Assembly (NCBI RefSeq): GCF_028330965.1
Contig: NZ_JAQMUB010000083.1
Location: forward strand, 1-64,000
From: Oscillatoria sp. CS-180
GTDB lineage: Bacteria; Cyanobacteriota; Cyanobacteriia; Phormidesmidales; Phormidesmidaceae
Length of the DNA: 64,000 nt
Reading direction: 5' to 3'
Shown: piece after piece, positions 54,038 to 63,892 of the stretch
Position numbering within the stretch: the stretch's first letter is position 1
Layout: every line of letters begins with the position of its first letter
Notes under the pieces: generated by a model
Databases searched by the model: none
What the model was told of the DNA's origin: nothing
Seen by the model: the letters and a program-made list of their open reading frames with translations, nothing else
Made by a program: the position numbers and the translations under genes

Positions 54038-55117
54038 ATGCCCCTGTTAGACCGTTTGCACATCGAAGTCACCAATGTCTGCAACTTCAAGTGTGAGTTC
54101 TGTCCGGACGCGATTATGGCGCGTCGTCGAGGGCACATGGACTTCGAGCTTTTGGACAATCTCCTAGAGGCGATCGCGACTCAAGATTTGGCCCGCATCG
54201 TCACCTTTCACCTGATGGGCGAGCCATTCATCTATCCTCATATCTTTGAGGGCATTCAAAGCGCTGTGCGTCGGTCAATTCGCCTACACTTGACGACCAA
54301 CGGCAGTACCTTTCATTTATTTCCAGAACATATCGAAGCATTGGTGCGATCGGGCGTCCCCAAAGTTACGATTTCACTCCAAACGCCCGACCCAAAAACA
54401 TTTCAGCTACGAGGTGCGCCACCCCGTTTGCAGTCCGAGGCTTACTTTCAAGGAATCATTGAGTACGTTCAGGCTAACCTCAAGGCGATTGACTCCCCTA
54501 CTCGTATACACGTCAAGTTTTTAGACACAACGCCCCATCCGTTTTTAGTGCCTCATAAACCGATGCAGGTCGTTGATGGCAAAGCTCATATGCAGGAAGA
54601 ACTCACAACATGGGCTCACCGGTTCCTGGATGGCATCGCTGATTCAACCATCCACTGGTCACACATTGCGCGATCGATTGAACGTCATCGTTCTGGCCAA
54701 TGGCAGCTCATTCCCCTCCATCCCAAGCTCGTGCTGGAAACGTTTCCACTCGACAGTTGGGGCAATATTGAGTCTGCTGCGGTGCTTCCCGCTAGCTTTG
54801 GCTACTGCAATGGCGCTTCACAACAGGCAGGGGTGCTTTATGACGGCACGGTAGTTCCCTGCTGCAAAGATTTCGAAGGGCAGATTCCGTTGGGAAAGGT
54901 TACTGAGCAACCTTTGAAAACTATCTTGGAGGGGTCAGCTGCCTGCGCCCTGCGACAGAGCTTTGACCGTTTTCGAGTCGATCATCCGGTGTGTCAGCGC
55001 TGCATGGGAGCAGATACGCGCACAAAATCCTGGCTGCGACAGCTCGGTTCTGTGGCCTATTTCAAGGCTTACAGCCCTCTCATGCGAGCTGTTTATCCAG
55101 GTTGGGGAGAGGTTTGA
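54038..55117 (+). CDS. Radical SAM protein with SPASM-like C terminus
   Basis: A 359-residue radical SAM enzyme. The CX3CX2C cluster motif is Cys15, Cys19 and Cys22 (VTNVCNFKCEFCPDAI), followed by VTFHLMGEPFIYPHIFEGIQ (GEP motif) and LHLTTNGST. The C-terminal part has a SPASM-like set of cysteines: FGYCNGASQQAGVLYDGTVV, then PCCKDFEGQIPLGKV and HPVCQRCMGAD, likely an auxiliary cluster. Many such enzymes modify peptides or sugars, and no precursor peptide gene is visible nearby. The start at 54038 (MPLLDRLHIEVTN) is preferred to an upstream TTG. Confidence 0.9.
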   Translation: MPLLDRLHIEVTNVCNFKCEFCPDAIMARRRGHMDFELLDNLLEAIATQDLARIVTFHLMGEPFIYPHIFEGIQSAVRRSIRLHLTTNGSTFHLFPEHIEALVRSGVPKVTISLQTPDPKTFQLRGAPPRLQSEAYFQGIIEYVQANLKAIDSPTRIHVKFLDTTPHPFLVPHKPMQVVDGKAHMQEELTTWAHRFLDGIADSTIHWSHIARSIERHRSGQWQLIPLHPKLVLETFPLDSWGNIESAAVLPASFGYCNGASQQAGVLYDGTVVPCCKDFEGQIPLGKVTEQPLKTILEGSAACALRQSFDRFRVDHPVCQRCMGADTRTKSWLRQLGSVAYFKAYSPLMRAVYPGWGEV

Positions 55118-55159
55118 AAAGAAGAAACGATGCAATTTAGGCACAAGCTCAACTGCAAG

Positions 55160-55265
55160 AGCTATAGCTGTCGTCAGGTCAGTTAGACGACGATGAGGAG
55201 CCATCTGGCTATGCGCTCAGCACCTGGATGCCATTGAGTGCATAAACCTAGATGGCTAAAGCTAC
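55160..55265 (+). repeat. MITE-like dispersed repeat, copy 7
   Basis: Begins GAGCTATAGCTGTCGTCAGG, includes GATGAGGAGCCATCTGGCTA and TGCCATTGAGTGCATAAACC, and ends TAGATGGCTAAAGCTAC. The terminal inverted repeat is GCTATAGCTGTCGTC against GTAGCTTTAGCCATC. It lies between the radical SAM and protease gene ends, with its last base next to the protease stop. Confidence 0.75.
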
Positions 55266-55266
55266 A

Positions 55267-56496
55267 TTAATCTGTAGGCAGCGCTTCAGGTCGTACCGTT
55301 ACAGTCTGGGCTTGACCACCGCGACTCAACTCGATGGAGAGGGGGTCACCGATCGCGGTTGCCGACACTTGCTGCTGCACAGCGGTGGCGGTGTCAACGG
55401 ATTGTCCGCCAATGCTCGTGATGACATCACCGACTTGCAGTCCCGCTGCGGCAGCTGGAGAGCCAGAGACCACATCCACAACCAAAACGCCTTCCTCTTC
55501 TTGAACGTTGAAGTCGCTTTGAGCATTGACCGCATCCCTCGTTTCAGCCGTTAGCTCCAGCATGCGAATGCCGATGTAAGAGTGATCAACTCGTCCGTTT
55601 GCCACTAACTGATCGGCAATACGCCCAACGGAATTAATCGGAATCGCAAAACCAATGCCCCGAGCGTTTTGAATGATGGCAGTGTTCATGCCAATCACTT
55701 CGCCACGCTCGTTCAGCAAAGGTCCACCTGAGTTGCCTGGGTTAATGGCAGCATCAGTTTGGATAAAATCGATCCGCTTATCAGACACACCAATTTGTCC
55801 GCTTGTCCGCCCAGTGGCGCTGACAATACCAACGGTTACTGTGTTGTCCAGCCCTAAGGGATTTCCAATTGCGATCGCCCATTCGCCAGGCTGCAACTGA
55901 TCAGAATCGCTAAGTGGAATCGTAGACAAGTTCTCAGCATCAATGTCGATTACGGCTACATCTGTCAGGGAATCGGTACCGACTACACGACCTTCTACGA
56001 TGCGGCCATCCTTTAAGGTCACATTAACTGTGTCGGCGCCATCAACCACATGGGCATTGGTGAAGATAGTCCCCTCTTCAGATACGATGAAGCCAGATCC
56101 AACGCCTTGCTCAACTCGCTGCTGAGATTCTGGCATGTCACCAAAGAACTCACGGAAGAAGGGGTTTTGAAACGCATCCGGCAGCTGAGTGGTCACTGTC
56201 CGCGAGGCGTCAATACGCACAACGGCTTCACCAGCGTCTTGGACAATATCAGCCACGAAGCTGGACGACGTAGCCTCTGCTCCTGGCACGGGAGCGATCG
56301 CAGTTTGCTGAGTCGAGGTCAGTGTACTGGACTGTTGATTGAGTTCCGGTTGCACTGCTCGAAGTGCTCCAGTTCCGGCAGTGGCTAAGCCGGCACCGGC
56401 TACCATCAGAAGGAGGGACTGTCCCACACGCTGAAACAGTCGATTGGAACGACGTGAAGAAACAGGGACAAATTCGCTATCTGTCAGGTTTCTCAT
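55267..56496 (-). CDS. HtrA/Deg-family serine protease
   Basis: A 409-residue Deg protease, HhoA/HhoB/HtrA type. A membrane-spanning or signal segment lies at about residues 23-48 (RVGQSLLLMVAGAGLATAG) after a basic start. The catalytic triad is His149 (FTNAHVVDGA), Asp179 (SLTDVAVIDI) and Ser256 (INPGNSGGPLLNE). One PDZ domain occupies about 300-405 (GVLVVDVVSGSPAAAAGLQV). These proteases degrade or refold damaged extracytoplasmic proteins. Which of the three cyanobacterial paralogues it represents is not settled. Start at 56496 (MRNLTDSEFVPVSSRR). Confidence 0.94.
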   Translation of the reverse strand: MRNLTDSEFVPVSSRRSNRLFQRVGQSLLLMVAGAGLATAGTGALRAVQPELNQQSSTLTSTQQTAIAPVPGAEATSSSFVADIVQDAGEAVVRIDASRTVTTQLPDAFQNPFFREFFGDMPESQQRVEQGVGSGFIVSEEGTIFTNAHVVDGADTVNVTLKDGRIVEGRVVGTDSLTDVAVIDIDAENLSTIPLSDSDQLQPGEWAIAIGNPLGLDNTVTVGIVSATGRTSGQIGVSDKRIDFIQTDAAINPGNSGGPLLNERGEVIGMNTAIIQNARGIGFAIPINSVGRIADQLVANGRVDHSYIGIRMLELTAETRDAVNAQSDFNVQEEEGVLVVDVVSGSPAAAAGLQVGDVITSIGGQSVDTATAVQQQVSATAIGDPLSIELSRGGQAQTVTVRPEALPTD

Positions 56497-56681
56497 GAAT
56501 GTGTTTTCCTGCTGTTTAAGAAACGTTTGCTGTCTTTACATCCTTACTGTAAGGACTCGATTTGACGGTCTTGTTACAGCAGTGTGATAGGCCTGTGAAA
56601 GTTTGTCTAAAATCCCAACATCGACAAGTTATCCACAGTTGTCGGCACCCTCTTGATATCGCTCCACAAGGAAAATAAGTC

Positions 56682-59600
56682 ATGCTGAAAGTTTTTGCTG
56701 ATCGCGGCGGCACCTTCACCGATCTGGTCGCCGTTACCGATGACGCCAATGTAGCAGAACGACTTGCTGAACAGAGCCGCTTTCAAGTGACACCGTTGCC
56801 CAATCACCAGTGGGTGATCATTTACAAACTCTTGTCCGAGCAGCCAGAGCGCTATCAGGATGCCGTCATTCAGGGCATTCGTGACATTCTCGGACTGGCG
56901 CCTGCCGCACCGATGCCCAGCGATGAAATTGAAGTCGTCAAAATGGGAACGACGGTGGCGACGAACGCACTGCTAGAGCGTCAAGGCGATCGCACCCTCT
57001 TGGTGACGACCCGTGGCTTTCGCGATGCGCTGCGAATTGGCTATCAAAACCGACCAAACATCTTTGCTCGCAAGATTGAGCTGCCTGAAATGCTGTATGA
57101 GCAAGTCGTGGAGGTGGCAGAACGCTACAGCGCTGAGGGCGAGGTAATTCTGCCTTTGAGCGACGATGCTCTGGCAGATACGCAACAGCACCTCCAGCAT
57201 GCTTACGACGATGGCATTCGGGCCTGTGCGATTGTGCTAATGCACGGCTATCGCTATCCCAACCATGAACAACAGATAGCGGCGATCGCGCGACAGATTG
57301 GCTTCACCCAAATTTCGGTATCCCATGAGGTCAGCCCGCTGATGAAATTCGTTAGTCGGGGGGATACGACCGTTCTGGATGTCTATCTCTCGCCCATTCT
57401 GCGCCGCTATGTTGACCAAGTGGAGGCAGCCCTGCAGCCCACTGCTGCCGCCAAGTTGGCACCCCGACTGGAGTTTATGAAATCTGACGGTGGCCTGACA
57501 GATGCCCGGCTGTTTCAGGGTAAAGACAGCATCTTATCGGGACCTGCGGGGGGCATTGTCGGCGCGGTGAAAACCAGTCTGCGGGCTGGCTTTGACAAGA
57601 TCATCGGCTTTGATATGGGCGGCACCTCCACCGATGTTTCTCACTACAACGGTGAGTACGAACGCACCTTTGAAACCGAAGTCGCTGGTGTGCGATTGCG
57701 GGCACCCATGCTGTCAATTCATACGGTTGCAGCGGGGGGTGGCTCGGTCCTGAGTTTCGATGGTGCTCGCTATCGAGTCGGACCTGAGTCAGGGGGAGCG
57801 GATCCGGGACCAGCCTGCTATCGCCGAGGTGGACCGTTGACGGTGACCGACTGTAACGTGATGCTAGGCAAGCTCCAGCCTGAGTTCTTTCCCCAAGTGT
57901 TTGGCCCTGATGGCAACCAGCCCTTAGATACAAAGGTCGTGCGCCAAGCTTTTATAGACCAAGCAGCGACGATCGCGACCCAAACGGGCGATCGCCGTTC
58001 ACCCGAGCAGGTTGCCGCCGGATATCTAGCCATTGCGATCGACAAAATGGCAAGCGCCATCAAAAAGATTTCAGTCCAGCGTGGCTATGACGTCACCGAG
58101 TACACCCTCTGCTGCTTTGGCGGTGCAGGGGGACAACATGCCTGCCTGATTGCTGAAGCCTTGGGCATGAAGCAGATCTTTCTCCATCCCTATGCCGGGG
58201 TGCTTTCCGCCTACGGCATTGGTCTAGCAGATATTCGCAACCTGCGGGAAAAAGCAATTGAGGCAGAACTCTCTGCCGAACTCTTGCCCCAGCTTGAGCA
58301 CACTCTAGAACCCCTCACAGTAGAGGGACGGGCTGAAGTAGAGCATCAGGGCATCGCAACTGACGCCGTTGAAGTGATCCGCAAGGTGCATTTGCGCTAT
58401 GTCGGGACAGACTCGTCGCTACTGGTTCCCTTTGGCACGTTGACAGACATGCGATCGCACTTTCAAAAGCAGCACCAACAGCGCTATGGCTTTACCCGAC
58501 CCGACAAAGCGCTGATTGTCGAGTCGCTGTCAGTTGAGGTGATTGGCCACACCCCTGCTCTTGAAGAACCGCAGCTTGCAGTCCGGTCCACGTCGCTGGA
58601 ACCGATGGCTGTGACGTCGTTCTACAGTCGCGATCAGTGGCATCAAGCGCCTGTATATCACCGGGACGACTTGCGAGCGGGCGATCGCATCATGGGTCCG
58701 GCACTTATCATTGAAGCAACGGGCACAAACATTATCGAACCGGACTGGACGGCTACCCTAACGGAGCAAAACCATCTCATTCTGCGGCAAGCGCAGACGA
58801 CCAAAGCTGCACCGGAAACCAAAACGCTAATGGCGACAGACGCCCCCGATCCCGTATTGCTGGAAATTTTCAACAACCTATTTCAATCCATCGCAGAGGA
58901 AATGGGAATCACACTGCAAAACACCAGCCATTCCGTCAACATCAAGGAGCGCCTCGACTTCTCCTGTGCGCTGTTTGATGCTGCTGGTCAGCTCGTGGCT
59001 AACGCGCCTCATATTCCGGTTCACCTGGGATCTATGAGCGAGAGCGTCCATAGCCTGATTGCTGCTCAGGGCGATCGCCTCAAACCGGGTGACGTCTATG
59101 TTTCCAACAATCCCTACAACGGCGGCACGCACCTGCCGGACATCACCGCCATCACCCCCGTTTTTATTGATTCGGAACGTCCCATCTTTTACGTCGCTTC
59201 ACGGGGTCACCATGCTGACATTGGTGGCATTACGCCGGGTTCCATGCCGCCCCACAGCAGCACTATCGAGGAAGAAGGGGTGCTGTTAGATAATGTGCAA
59301 CTGGTTGATCAGGGACAGTTTTGCGAAGCCGACATTTTGGCACAGCTGACGGGTGGTTCCTACCCCGTTCGTAATCCCCATCAGAACATTGCTGACTTGC
59401 AGGCCCAGATTGCCGCGAACGAGCGAGGCAGTCAGGAACTCTGCCGTATCGCCACTCATTACGGCCTAGACGTGGTACAGGCGTACATGCATCACGTACA
59501 AAGCAATGCCACAGAGTCCGTACAGCGGGTTATTGCAACTCTGAGTAACGGTAAGCTCACCTATGCAATGGATGGTGGCCTTTCGATTCAGGTTGCCGTC

Positions 59601-60413
59601 GCCCTTGATCGCCAGCAGCGCACAGCTCATGTCGACTTCACAGGAACATCCCCTCAGCAGGCTGGGAATCTTAATGCACCGTTAGCGATCGCCAAAGCGG
59701 TAGTTCTCTACGTTTTTCGCACCCTAGTAGACGACGACATTCCCCTCAACGCAGGCTGCCTTAAGCCTATTACCCTCACGGTGCCCGAGGGATGCCTGCT
59801 GAATCCGCGCTATCCGGCGGCAGTGGTGGCAGGCAATGTGGAAACCTCACAGGCGATCGCCAATGCGCTCTACGGTGCGCTGGGCGTTATGGCCGCTTCA
59901 CAGGGCACCATGAATAACTTCACCTTCGGCAACGAGCGCTACCAATATTATGAAACGATTTGTGGCGGAGCTGGAGCCGGTCCCGACTTTGACGGCGCTG
60001 ATGCTGTCCAAACCCATATGACCAACTCACGGCTAACTGATCCCGAAGTGCTGGAATGGCGCTTTCCGGTATTAGTCGATGGTTTTATGATTCGTCCAAT
60101 CAGTGGCGGCAATGGTCACTATCGTGGGGGCAACGGCGTTATTCGCTGCATTCAGTTCCGCGAACCGATGACAGCGGCAATTCTGTCAGGCCATCGGCAG
60201 GTTCGTCCCTTTGGTTTGCGAGACGGCTGGCGTGGGAGCGCAGGTAAAAACTGGATACAGCGTCGAGACGGCACCATTGAAGAGCTTGATGCTTGTGCAG
60301 AGGTGTCCATGCAGCCTGGGGATTACTTCGTCATTGAAACACCGGGTGGCGGCGGCTATGGCATGTCGTCCAGACGCTACATCGATGGGATGGGTGAAAT
60401 GTTGCTGCACTAA
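56682..60413 (+). CDS. ATP-dependent 5-oxoprolinase (fused HyuA-HyuB)
   Basis: A 1243-residue fusion of hydantoinase A and B type domains, as in eukaryotic-like 5-oxoprolinases that hydrolyse 5-oxoproline to glutamate with ATP. The A part (about 1-715) has [14 protein letters not shown], then [46 protein letters not shown] and [20 protein letters not shown]. The B part (about 730-1243) starts [20 protein letters not shown], followed by [40 protein letters not shown] and [20 protein letters not shown]. The length is typical of the fused form. It is alone, with divergent neighbours, and no other glutathione-cycle gene is nearby. Confidence 0.94.
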   Translation: MLKVFADRGGTFTDLVAVTDDANVAERLAEQSRFQVTPLPNHQWVIIYKLLSEQPERYQDAVIQGIRDILGLAPAAPMPSDEIEVVKMGTTVATNALLERQGDRTLLVTTRGFRDALRIGYQNRPNIFARKIELPEMLYEQVVEVAERYSAEGEVILPLSDDALADTQQHLQHAYDDGIRACAIVLMHGYRYPNHEQQIAAIARQIGFTQISVSHEVSPLMKFVSRGDTTVLDVYLSPILRRYVDQVEAALQPTAAAKLAPRLEFMKSDGGLTDARLFQGKDSILSGPAGGIVGAVKTSLRAGFDKIIGFDMGGTSTDVSHYNGEYERTFETEVAGVRLRAPMLSIHTVAAGGGSVLSFDGARYRVGPESGGADPGPACYRRGGPLTVTDCNVMLGKLQPEFFPQVFGPDGNQPLDTKVVRQAFIDQAATIATQTGDRRSPEQVAAGYLAIAIDKMASAIKKISVQRGYDVTEYTLCCFGGAGGQHACLIAEALGMKQIFLHPYAGVLSAYGIGLADIRNLREKAIEAELSAELLPQLEHTLEPLTVEGRAEVEHQGIATDAVEVIRKVHLRYVGTDSSLLVPFGTLTDMRSHFQKQHQQRYGFTRPDKALIVESLSVEVIGHTPALEEPQLAVRSTSLEPMAVTSFYSRDQWHQAPVYHRDDLRAGDRIMGPALIIEATGTNIIEPDWTATLTEQNHLILRQAQTTKAAPETKTLMATDAPDPVLLEIFNNLFQSIAEEMGITLQNTSHSVNIKERLDFSCALFDAAGQLVANAPHIPVHLGSMSESVHSLIAAQGDRLKPGDVYVSNNPYNGGTHLPDITAITPVFIDSERPIFYVASRGHHADIGGITPGSMPPHSSTIEEEGVLLDNVQLVDQGQFCEADILAQLTGGSYPVRNPHQNIADLQAQIAANERGSQELCRIATHYGLDVVQAYMHHVQSNATESVQRVIATLSNGKLTYAMDGGLSIQVAVALDRQQRTAHVDFTGTSPQQAGNLNAPLAIAKAVVLYVFRTLVDDDIPLNAGCLKPITLTVPEGCLLNPRYPAAVVAGNVETSQAIANALYGALGVMAASQGTMNNFTFGNERYQYYETICGGAGAGPDFDGADAVQTHMTNSRLTDPEVLEWRFPVLVDGFMIRPISGGNGHYRGGNGVIRCIQFREPMTAAILSGHRQVRPFGLRDGWRGSAGKNWIQRRDGTIEELDACAEVSMQPGDYFVIETPGGGGYGMSSRRYIDGMGEMLLH

Positions 60414-60639
60414 TTCTGCCAACTTTGGCGCGCAGGTTTGCCGATAACTGTAACGGGATTGCACGCACTCAGGTCATTAGCGAATCTGATTTTTAGAAGA
60501 CCCATCCCTATCGTCCGGACAGAACAAGGAAACGATCTGATTTAGCCTGTCGCCTTGAGTCAAGGCTCGTTGGCCCTATGTGCGACGTTCGGTCTGACGT
60601 GCTGACTCATTAAGTATTCTTGTTAGCTTTTGAAATTCG

Positions 60640-60666
60640 AAGCTTCGCTTACCATGAGCGAAGCTT
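60640..60666 (+). promoter_or_regulatory. Hairpin enclosing the potassium-channel start codon
   Basis: AAGCTTCGCT (60640-60649) and AGCGAAGCTT (60657-60666) form a perfect 10-bp stem with loop TACCATG, which contains the ATG at 60654-60656. No Shine-Dalgarno sequence is seen nearby. The pairing is seen directly; translational control by it is inference. Confidence 0.55.
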
Positions 60667-61733
60667 TTGGCACTGCTATGCAAACGTCCTTCCAAAGAAT
60701 TGTCATTGGGATTACAACCTTTCTGCTGACCGTAGTTGTTGCGGTCACAGGCTACGTCTTGGCAGGATGGACGCTACTAGACGCCATCTATATGGTTGTG
60801 ATCACCATTTTTGGGGTGGGATATGGAGAAGTTCAGCCGCTGACCTCAACGTCCCTCAAGATATTCACCATCTTGGTCATCATTGCTGGGGTTTTATCCG
60901 CTGCCTACATTGTCTCTGGCTTTGTACAACTCATTACCGAAGGCGAAATTAGCAAGCTTCTCAACGTAAAGCGCATGAATAAAGATATTGAGCGACTTGA
61001 AGATCACGTCATCATTTGCGGTTTCGGTCGCATTGGACAGATGGTAGCTCGCGAACTCAAGGTCGCCCATCAGTCGTTTGTCATTGTGGACAATAATCCT
61101 GACCGCATTGCGCTAGCGCAAGATCAGGGATACCTCATGTATCTTGGCAATGCAACGGATGAAACCAGTCTGCAAGATGTGCAAATTCACAAAGCCCGGA
61201 CTTTAGCGACGGTCCTGCCTAACGATGCGGCCAACGTGTTTATTACCTTAACCGCGCGGGAAATGAATCCTCAGCTTGCCATCCTTGCCCGTGGCGAGAT
61301 TCCATCAACCGAAAAAAAGCTTCGTTTGGCAGGCGCCAACCATGTCATTCTGCCAGCTTCAATTAGTGCGGTACGGATGGCCCATCTGATTACAAACCCG
61401 TCTGCTGTTGATTTTTTATCACAAACAGATGGACAAACCAGCTTGAACGAACTGCTAGCAGAATTGGATATTCAAATCCAAGAATTGCCCGTAGCCGATG
61501 CTCTAGTTGGTGGCACCATCGGGGATCTGGAAACGCGGGGCAAAGGTACTTTCATTATCGTGGCATTACGCCGTGCAGACGGTGAAGTCGTCATCCATCC
61601 AGGCCGAAATCTATATCTATCAAAAGGCGATGTGCTGATGTTGATGGGCCATCAAGGAGACATGCCCAACTTTGCCCAGCAAGTTGCCCTGAAACGAGAG
61701 ATCCGCTATCGGGGAGCAAAAATAAGAAAATAA
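60654..61733 (+). CDS. Two-helix potassium channel with TrkA-N/RCK domain
   Basis: A 359-residue channel of the two-transmembrane plus RCK type. Helix 1 is about residues 16-38, the pore helix and filter are VVITIFGVGYGEV (about 48-60), and helix 2 is about 68-90 (FTILVIIAGVLSAAYIVSGF). A TrkA-N Rossmann domain begins near 108 (VIICGFGRIGQMVARELK) with FVIVDNNPDRIA, and a TrkA-C domain ends the protein (ETRGKGTFIIVALRRADGEV; GDVLMLMGHQGDM). The filter reads GVGYGE where TVGYGD is usual, so ion selectivity is uncertain. The start at 60654 lies in a hairpin loop. An ATG eight codons later (60678) or an upstream TTG (60630) cannot be excluded. Confidence 0.9.
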   Translation: MSEAFGTAMQTSFQRIVIGITTFLLTVVVAVTGYVLAGWTLLDAIYMVVITIFGVGYGEVQPLTSTSLKIFTILVIIAGVLSAAYIVSGFVQLITEGEISKLLNVKRMNKDIERLEDHVIICGFGRIGQMVARELKVAHQSFVIVDNNPDRIALAQDQGYLMYLGNATDETSLQDVQIHKARTLATVLPNDAANVFITLTAREMNPQLAILARGEIPSTEKKLRLAGANHVILPASISAVRMAHLITNPSAVDFLSQTDGQTSLNELLAELDIQIQELPVADALVGGTIGDLETRGKGTFIIVALRRADGEVVIHPGRNLYLSKGDVLMLMGHQGDMPNFAQQVALKREIRYRGAKIRK

Positions 61734-61781
61734 TTCAAATGTCTTTCAAGAAGGGACTTGCAGGATATAAGCCAGCATCCT

Positions 61782-62369
61782 TTATTCATGATCATCGTCA
61801 GCATCATGGCCTAGCGATGGCAGAGCAGGCGTTGGTTGTTGTGCTGAATCATCCTCCGTTTTAGCCACTTGTGTCACGTATACCTCAACATCTCGCTGAA
61901 TGACCTCTTCCACCTGATTGGCGAAAATCATAAAGGCATCTTTGTGGGTAGGAAACTTGGCATAGGGACCACTGAGTTGTGAAAACTGCCAACCATAAGT
62001 TTTGAGGGATTCGACGGTACGGCGATAGTGATACCAGCGTTCACCATAATGAAAAAACTCTTCGACGGCGGCGCTCACCGCCACCACTGCACTCAGTCCA
62101 ATGGTGACGTATTCTTTGACTTTGTCGGCTCTCTCATTTCCGGTACTAACGCCGATCAAGACAGGGACAATCACCCCCAGAACGATGGCTGTAAGTCTGA
62201 GGCGGTAATGGCGATCGCGACAGTGATTCGCCTTTTTCTCCATCCACAGCACCTGATCCAGCCAGCGGGATCCCAAGAATTTTCTTTGCACATCGGTCAG
62301 TTCTAGCTGGCTGAAAAGGTCTTGAAAGTCTTCTTTCAGAAATTCAGCATACGGATCTGTTTTAGCCAT
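61782..62369 (-). CDS. DUF4231 membrane protein
   Basis: A 195-residue protein with two hydrophobic segments at about residues 57-77 (LRLTAIVLGVIVPVLIGVST) and 87-103 (VTIGLSAVVAVSAAVEEFF), flanked by soluble parts. The stretch FFHYGERWYHYRRTVESLKT-YGWQFSQL after helix 2 and the preceding RWLDQVLWMEKKANHCRDRH are the DUF4231 pattern. The start at 62369 (MAKTDPYAEFLKEDFQDLF) is preferred over a longer frame that crosses a repeat fragment. The family is related to SLATT-type two-helix proteins, some of which act as effectors. This one is isolated, so its role is unknown. Convergent with the potassium channel gene, 48 bp apart. Confidence 0.82.
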   Translation of the reverse strand: MAKTDPYAEFLKEDFQDLFSQLELTDVQRKFLGSRWLDQVLWMEKKANHCRDRHYRLRLTAIVLGVIVPVLIGVSTGNERADKVKEYVTIGLSAVVAVSAAVEEFFHYGERWYHYRRTVESLKTYGWQFSQLSGPYAKFPTHKDAFMIFANQVEEVIQRDVEVYVTQVAKTEDDSAQQPTPALPSLGHDADDDHE

Positions 62370-62403
62370 TGGTCTCCCTAAGTTGCTCTGACAATACAGT
62401 CTT

Positions 62404-62452
62404 GACCATGTAGGCTTATGCACCCGACAGCCTGCGGATGCTCAGCAATACC
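62404..62452 (-). repeat. MITE-like dispersed repeat, copy 8 (truncated)
   Basis: CCATGTAGGCTTATGCACCC, then GACAGCCTGCGGATGCTCAG, matches one end of copy 2 (reverse orientation) and stops after about 50 bp. It lies directly upstream of the DUF4231 gene. Confidence 0.45.
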
Positions 62453-62584
62453 TTTTTTAACTGGGATCCCAGAATTCGATTCTCTTTATGGAAAATTATT
62501 CACGTTTGCATCCCAAAAACCAACCATCGCAAAACATACCCGTAGGCTATTTTTTGCGCAGCAATGCACCCCTTTCCCCATCAT

Positions 62585-63817
62585 TCAGTCCTTTGCCATT
62601 GCCTGTCCCGCCAGCCAACCCGTTGTCCAAGCACTTTGGAAATTAAAGCCCCCAGTCACACCATCAATATCCAAAATCTCCCCAGCAAAAAACAAACCTG
62701 AACAGCGACGACTCGCCATCGTCTTGAAATCAACCTCCGAAAGCTTCACGCCGCCGCAGGTCACAAATTCATCTTTGAAAGCACTTTTCCCCTGAATTGC
62801 AAACGTGGTGCGATGAGTCCGTTCCACCAGTTGATTCAAAGCTTTCTTGGATAGATTTGCCCAGGTCACTGTTTCATCCAAGCCCGTTTGCTCAACCCAA
62901 TAGCGCCAGAGTCGTTTCGGCAATTGAAATGGACAGTAGTTCGCGATCGCCCGCTTAGGCACCTCATCCTTAGCTCTTACCAGTACTTGTCGCACCGCTT
63001 CAAAACTCAAGGCAGGTAGCCAATTCACCTGCAACGTTCCCTGATATCGAGTTGTGTGCAGTATCCGTGCCCCCCATGCCGATAGCTTCAGGACAGCTGG
63101 TCCACTCAGACCCCAATGGGTAATCAACAGCGGACCTGACTGGGCCAACGGTTTCGCATCAGGCACAGTGAGTTTCAGCGCAACTGGATCAACCGAAACG
63201 CCCGCCAGCTGGCGCAAGGCTTTGTCAGGCACATTAAACGTGAATAGCGAAGGAACAGCCGATTCGATCGTATGCCCCAAGGACTGAGCAATGCGATGTC
63301 CTTGAGGGCTGCTGCCCGTTGCCAGCAGCAGGCGATCGCACTCCAAAACCTCTCGCGATCGCAAGTTCACCGCAAATCCCGTTGCGGTGCGCTCCACTCC
63401 AGTGACCGCCGTTTTGGTCCGCACCGCGACGCCAACCCGCCGCGTCTCGCCCATCAAACAGTCGATAATGGTTTCCGAATCATCCGTTGTGGGGAACATG
63501 CGGCCATCTGTTTCCGTTTTGAGACGCACGCCCCGACGTTTGTACCAAGCAATGGTGTCTTGGGGCTGAAAACGAGTGAAGGCTCCCCGCAAAGCTTTGC
63601 CCCCGCGAGGATAGTGCTGCACCAGTTCAGCCGGATCAAAACAGTGGTGGGTTACGTTGCAGCGTCCGCCACCCGAAATGCGAACTTTCCCTAGTGGCTC
63701 TGCCGCTGCTTCTAGCAGAGTAATTTGAGCATCAGGAGCCACTTCAGCACAGGCGATCGCCCCAAAAAATCCCGCCGCCCCGCCGCCAATCACAATGACT
63801 TGCAACCGATCCACCAT
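62585..63817 (-). CDS. HI0933/YhiN-type FAD flavoprotein
   Basis: A 410-residue flavoprotein with the HI0933 pattern. VIVIGGGAAGFFGAIACAEV (about 7-26) binds FAD, LGKVRISGGGRCNVTHHCFD (about 42-61) is the family signature, and GGKALRGAFTRFQPQDTIAW follows. The C-terminal VTCGGVKLSEVDFKTMASRR and GLFFAGEILDIDGVTGGFNF end with SAWTTGWLAGQAMAKD. Substrate is unknown, as for the family generally. The ATG at 63817 is taken; a GTG lies one codon before. It is divergent from the partial gene at 63893. Confidence 0.93.
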   Translation of the reverse strand: MVDRLQVIVIGGGAAGFFGAIACAEVAPDAQITLLEAAAEPLGKVRISGGGRCNVTHHCFDPAELVQHYPRGGKALRGAFTRFQPQDTIAWYKRRGVRLKTETDGRMFPTTDDSETIIDCLMGETRRVGVAVRTKTAVTGVERTATGFAVNLRSREVLECDRLLLATGSSPQGHRIAQSLGHTIESAVPSLFTFNVPDKALRQLAGVSVDPVALKLTVPDAKPLAQSGPLLITHWGLSGPAVLKLSAWGARILHTTRYQGTLQVNWLPALSFEAVRQVLVRAKDEVPKRAIANYCPFQLPKRLWRYWVEQTGLDETVTWANLSKKALNQLVERTHRTTFAIQGKSAFKDEFVTCGGVKLSEVDFKTMASRRCSGLFFAGEILDIDGVTGGFNFQSAWTTGWLAGQAMAKD

Positions 63818-63892
63818 CACTCATTCACCATTTCGTTAAGAAATATGTCATGGTTTTAAAGGAAACGTATTGTTATTCCTTGCATTCCCACC

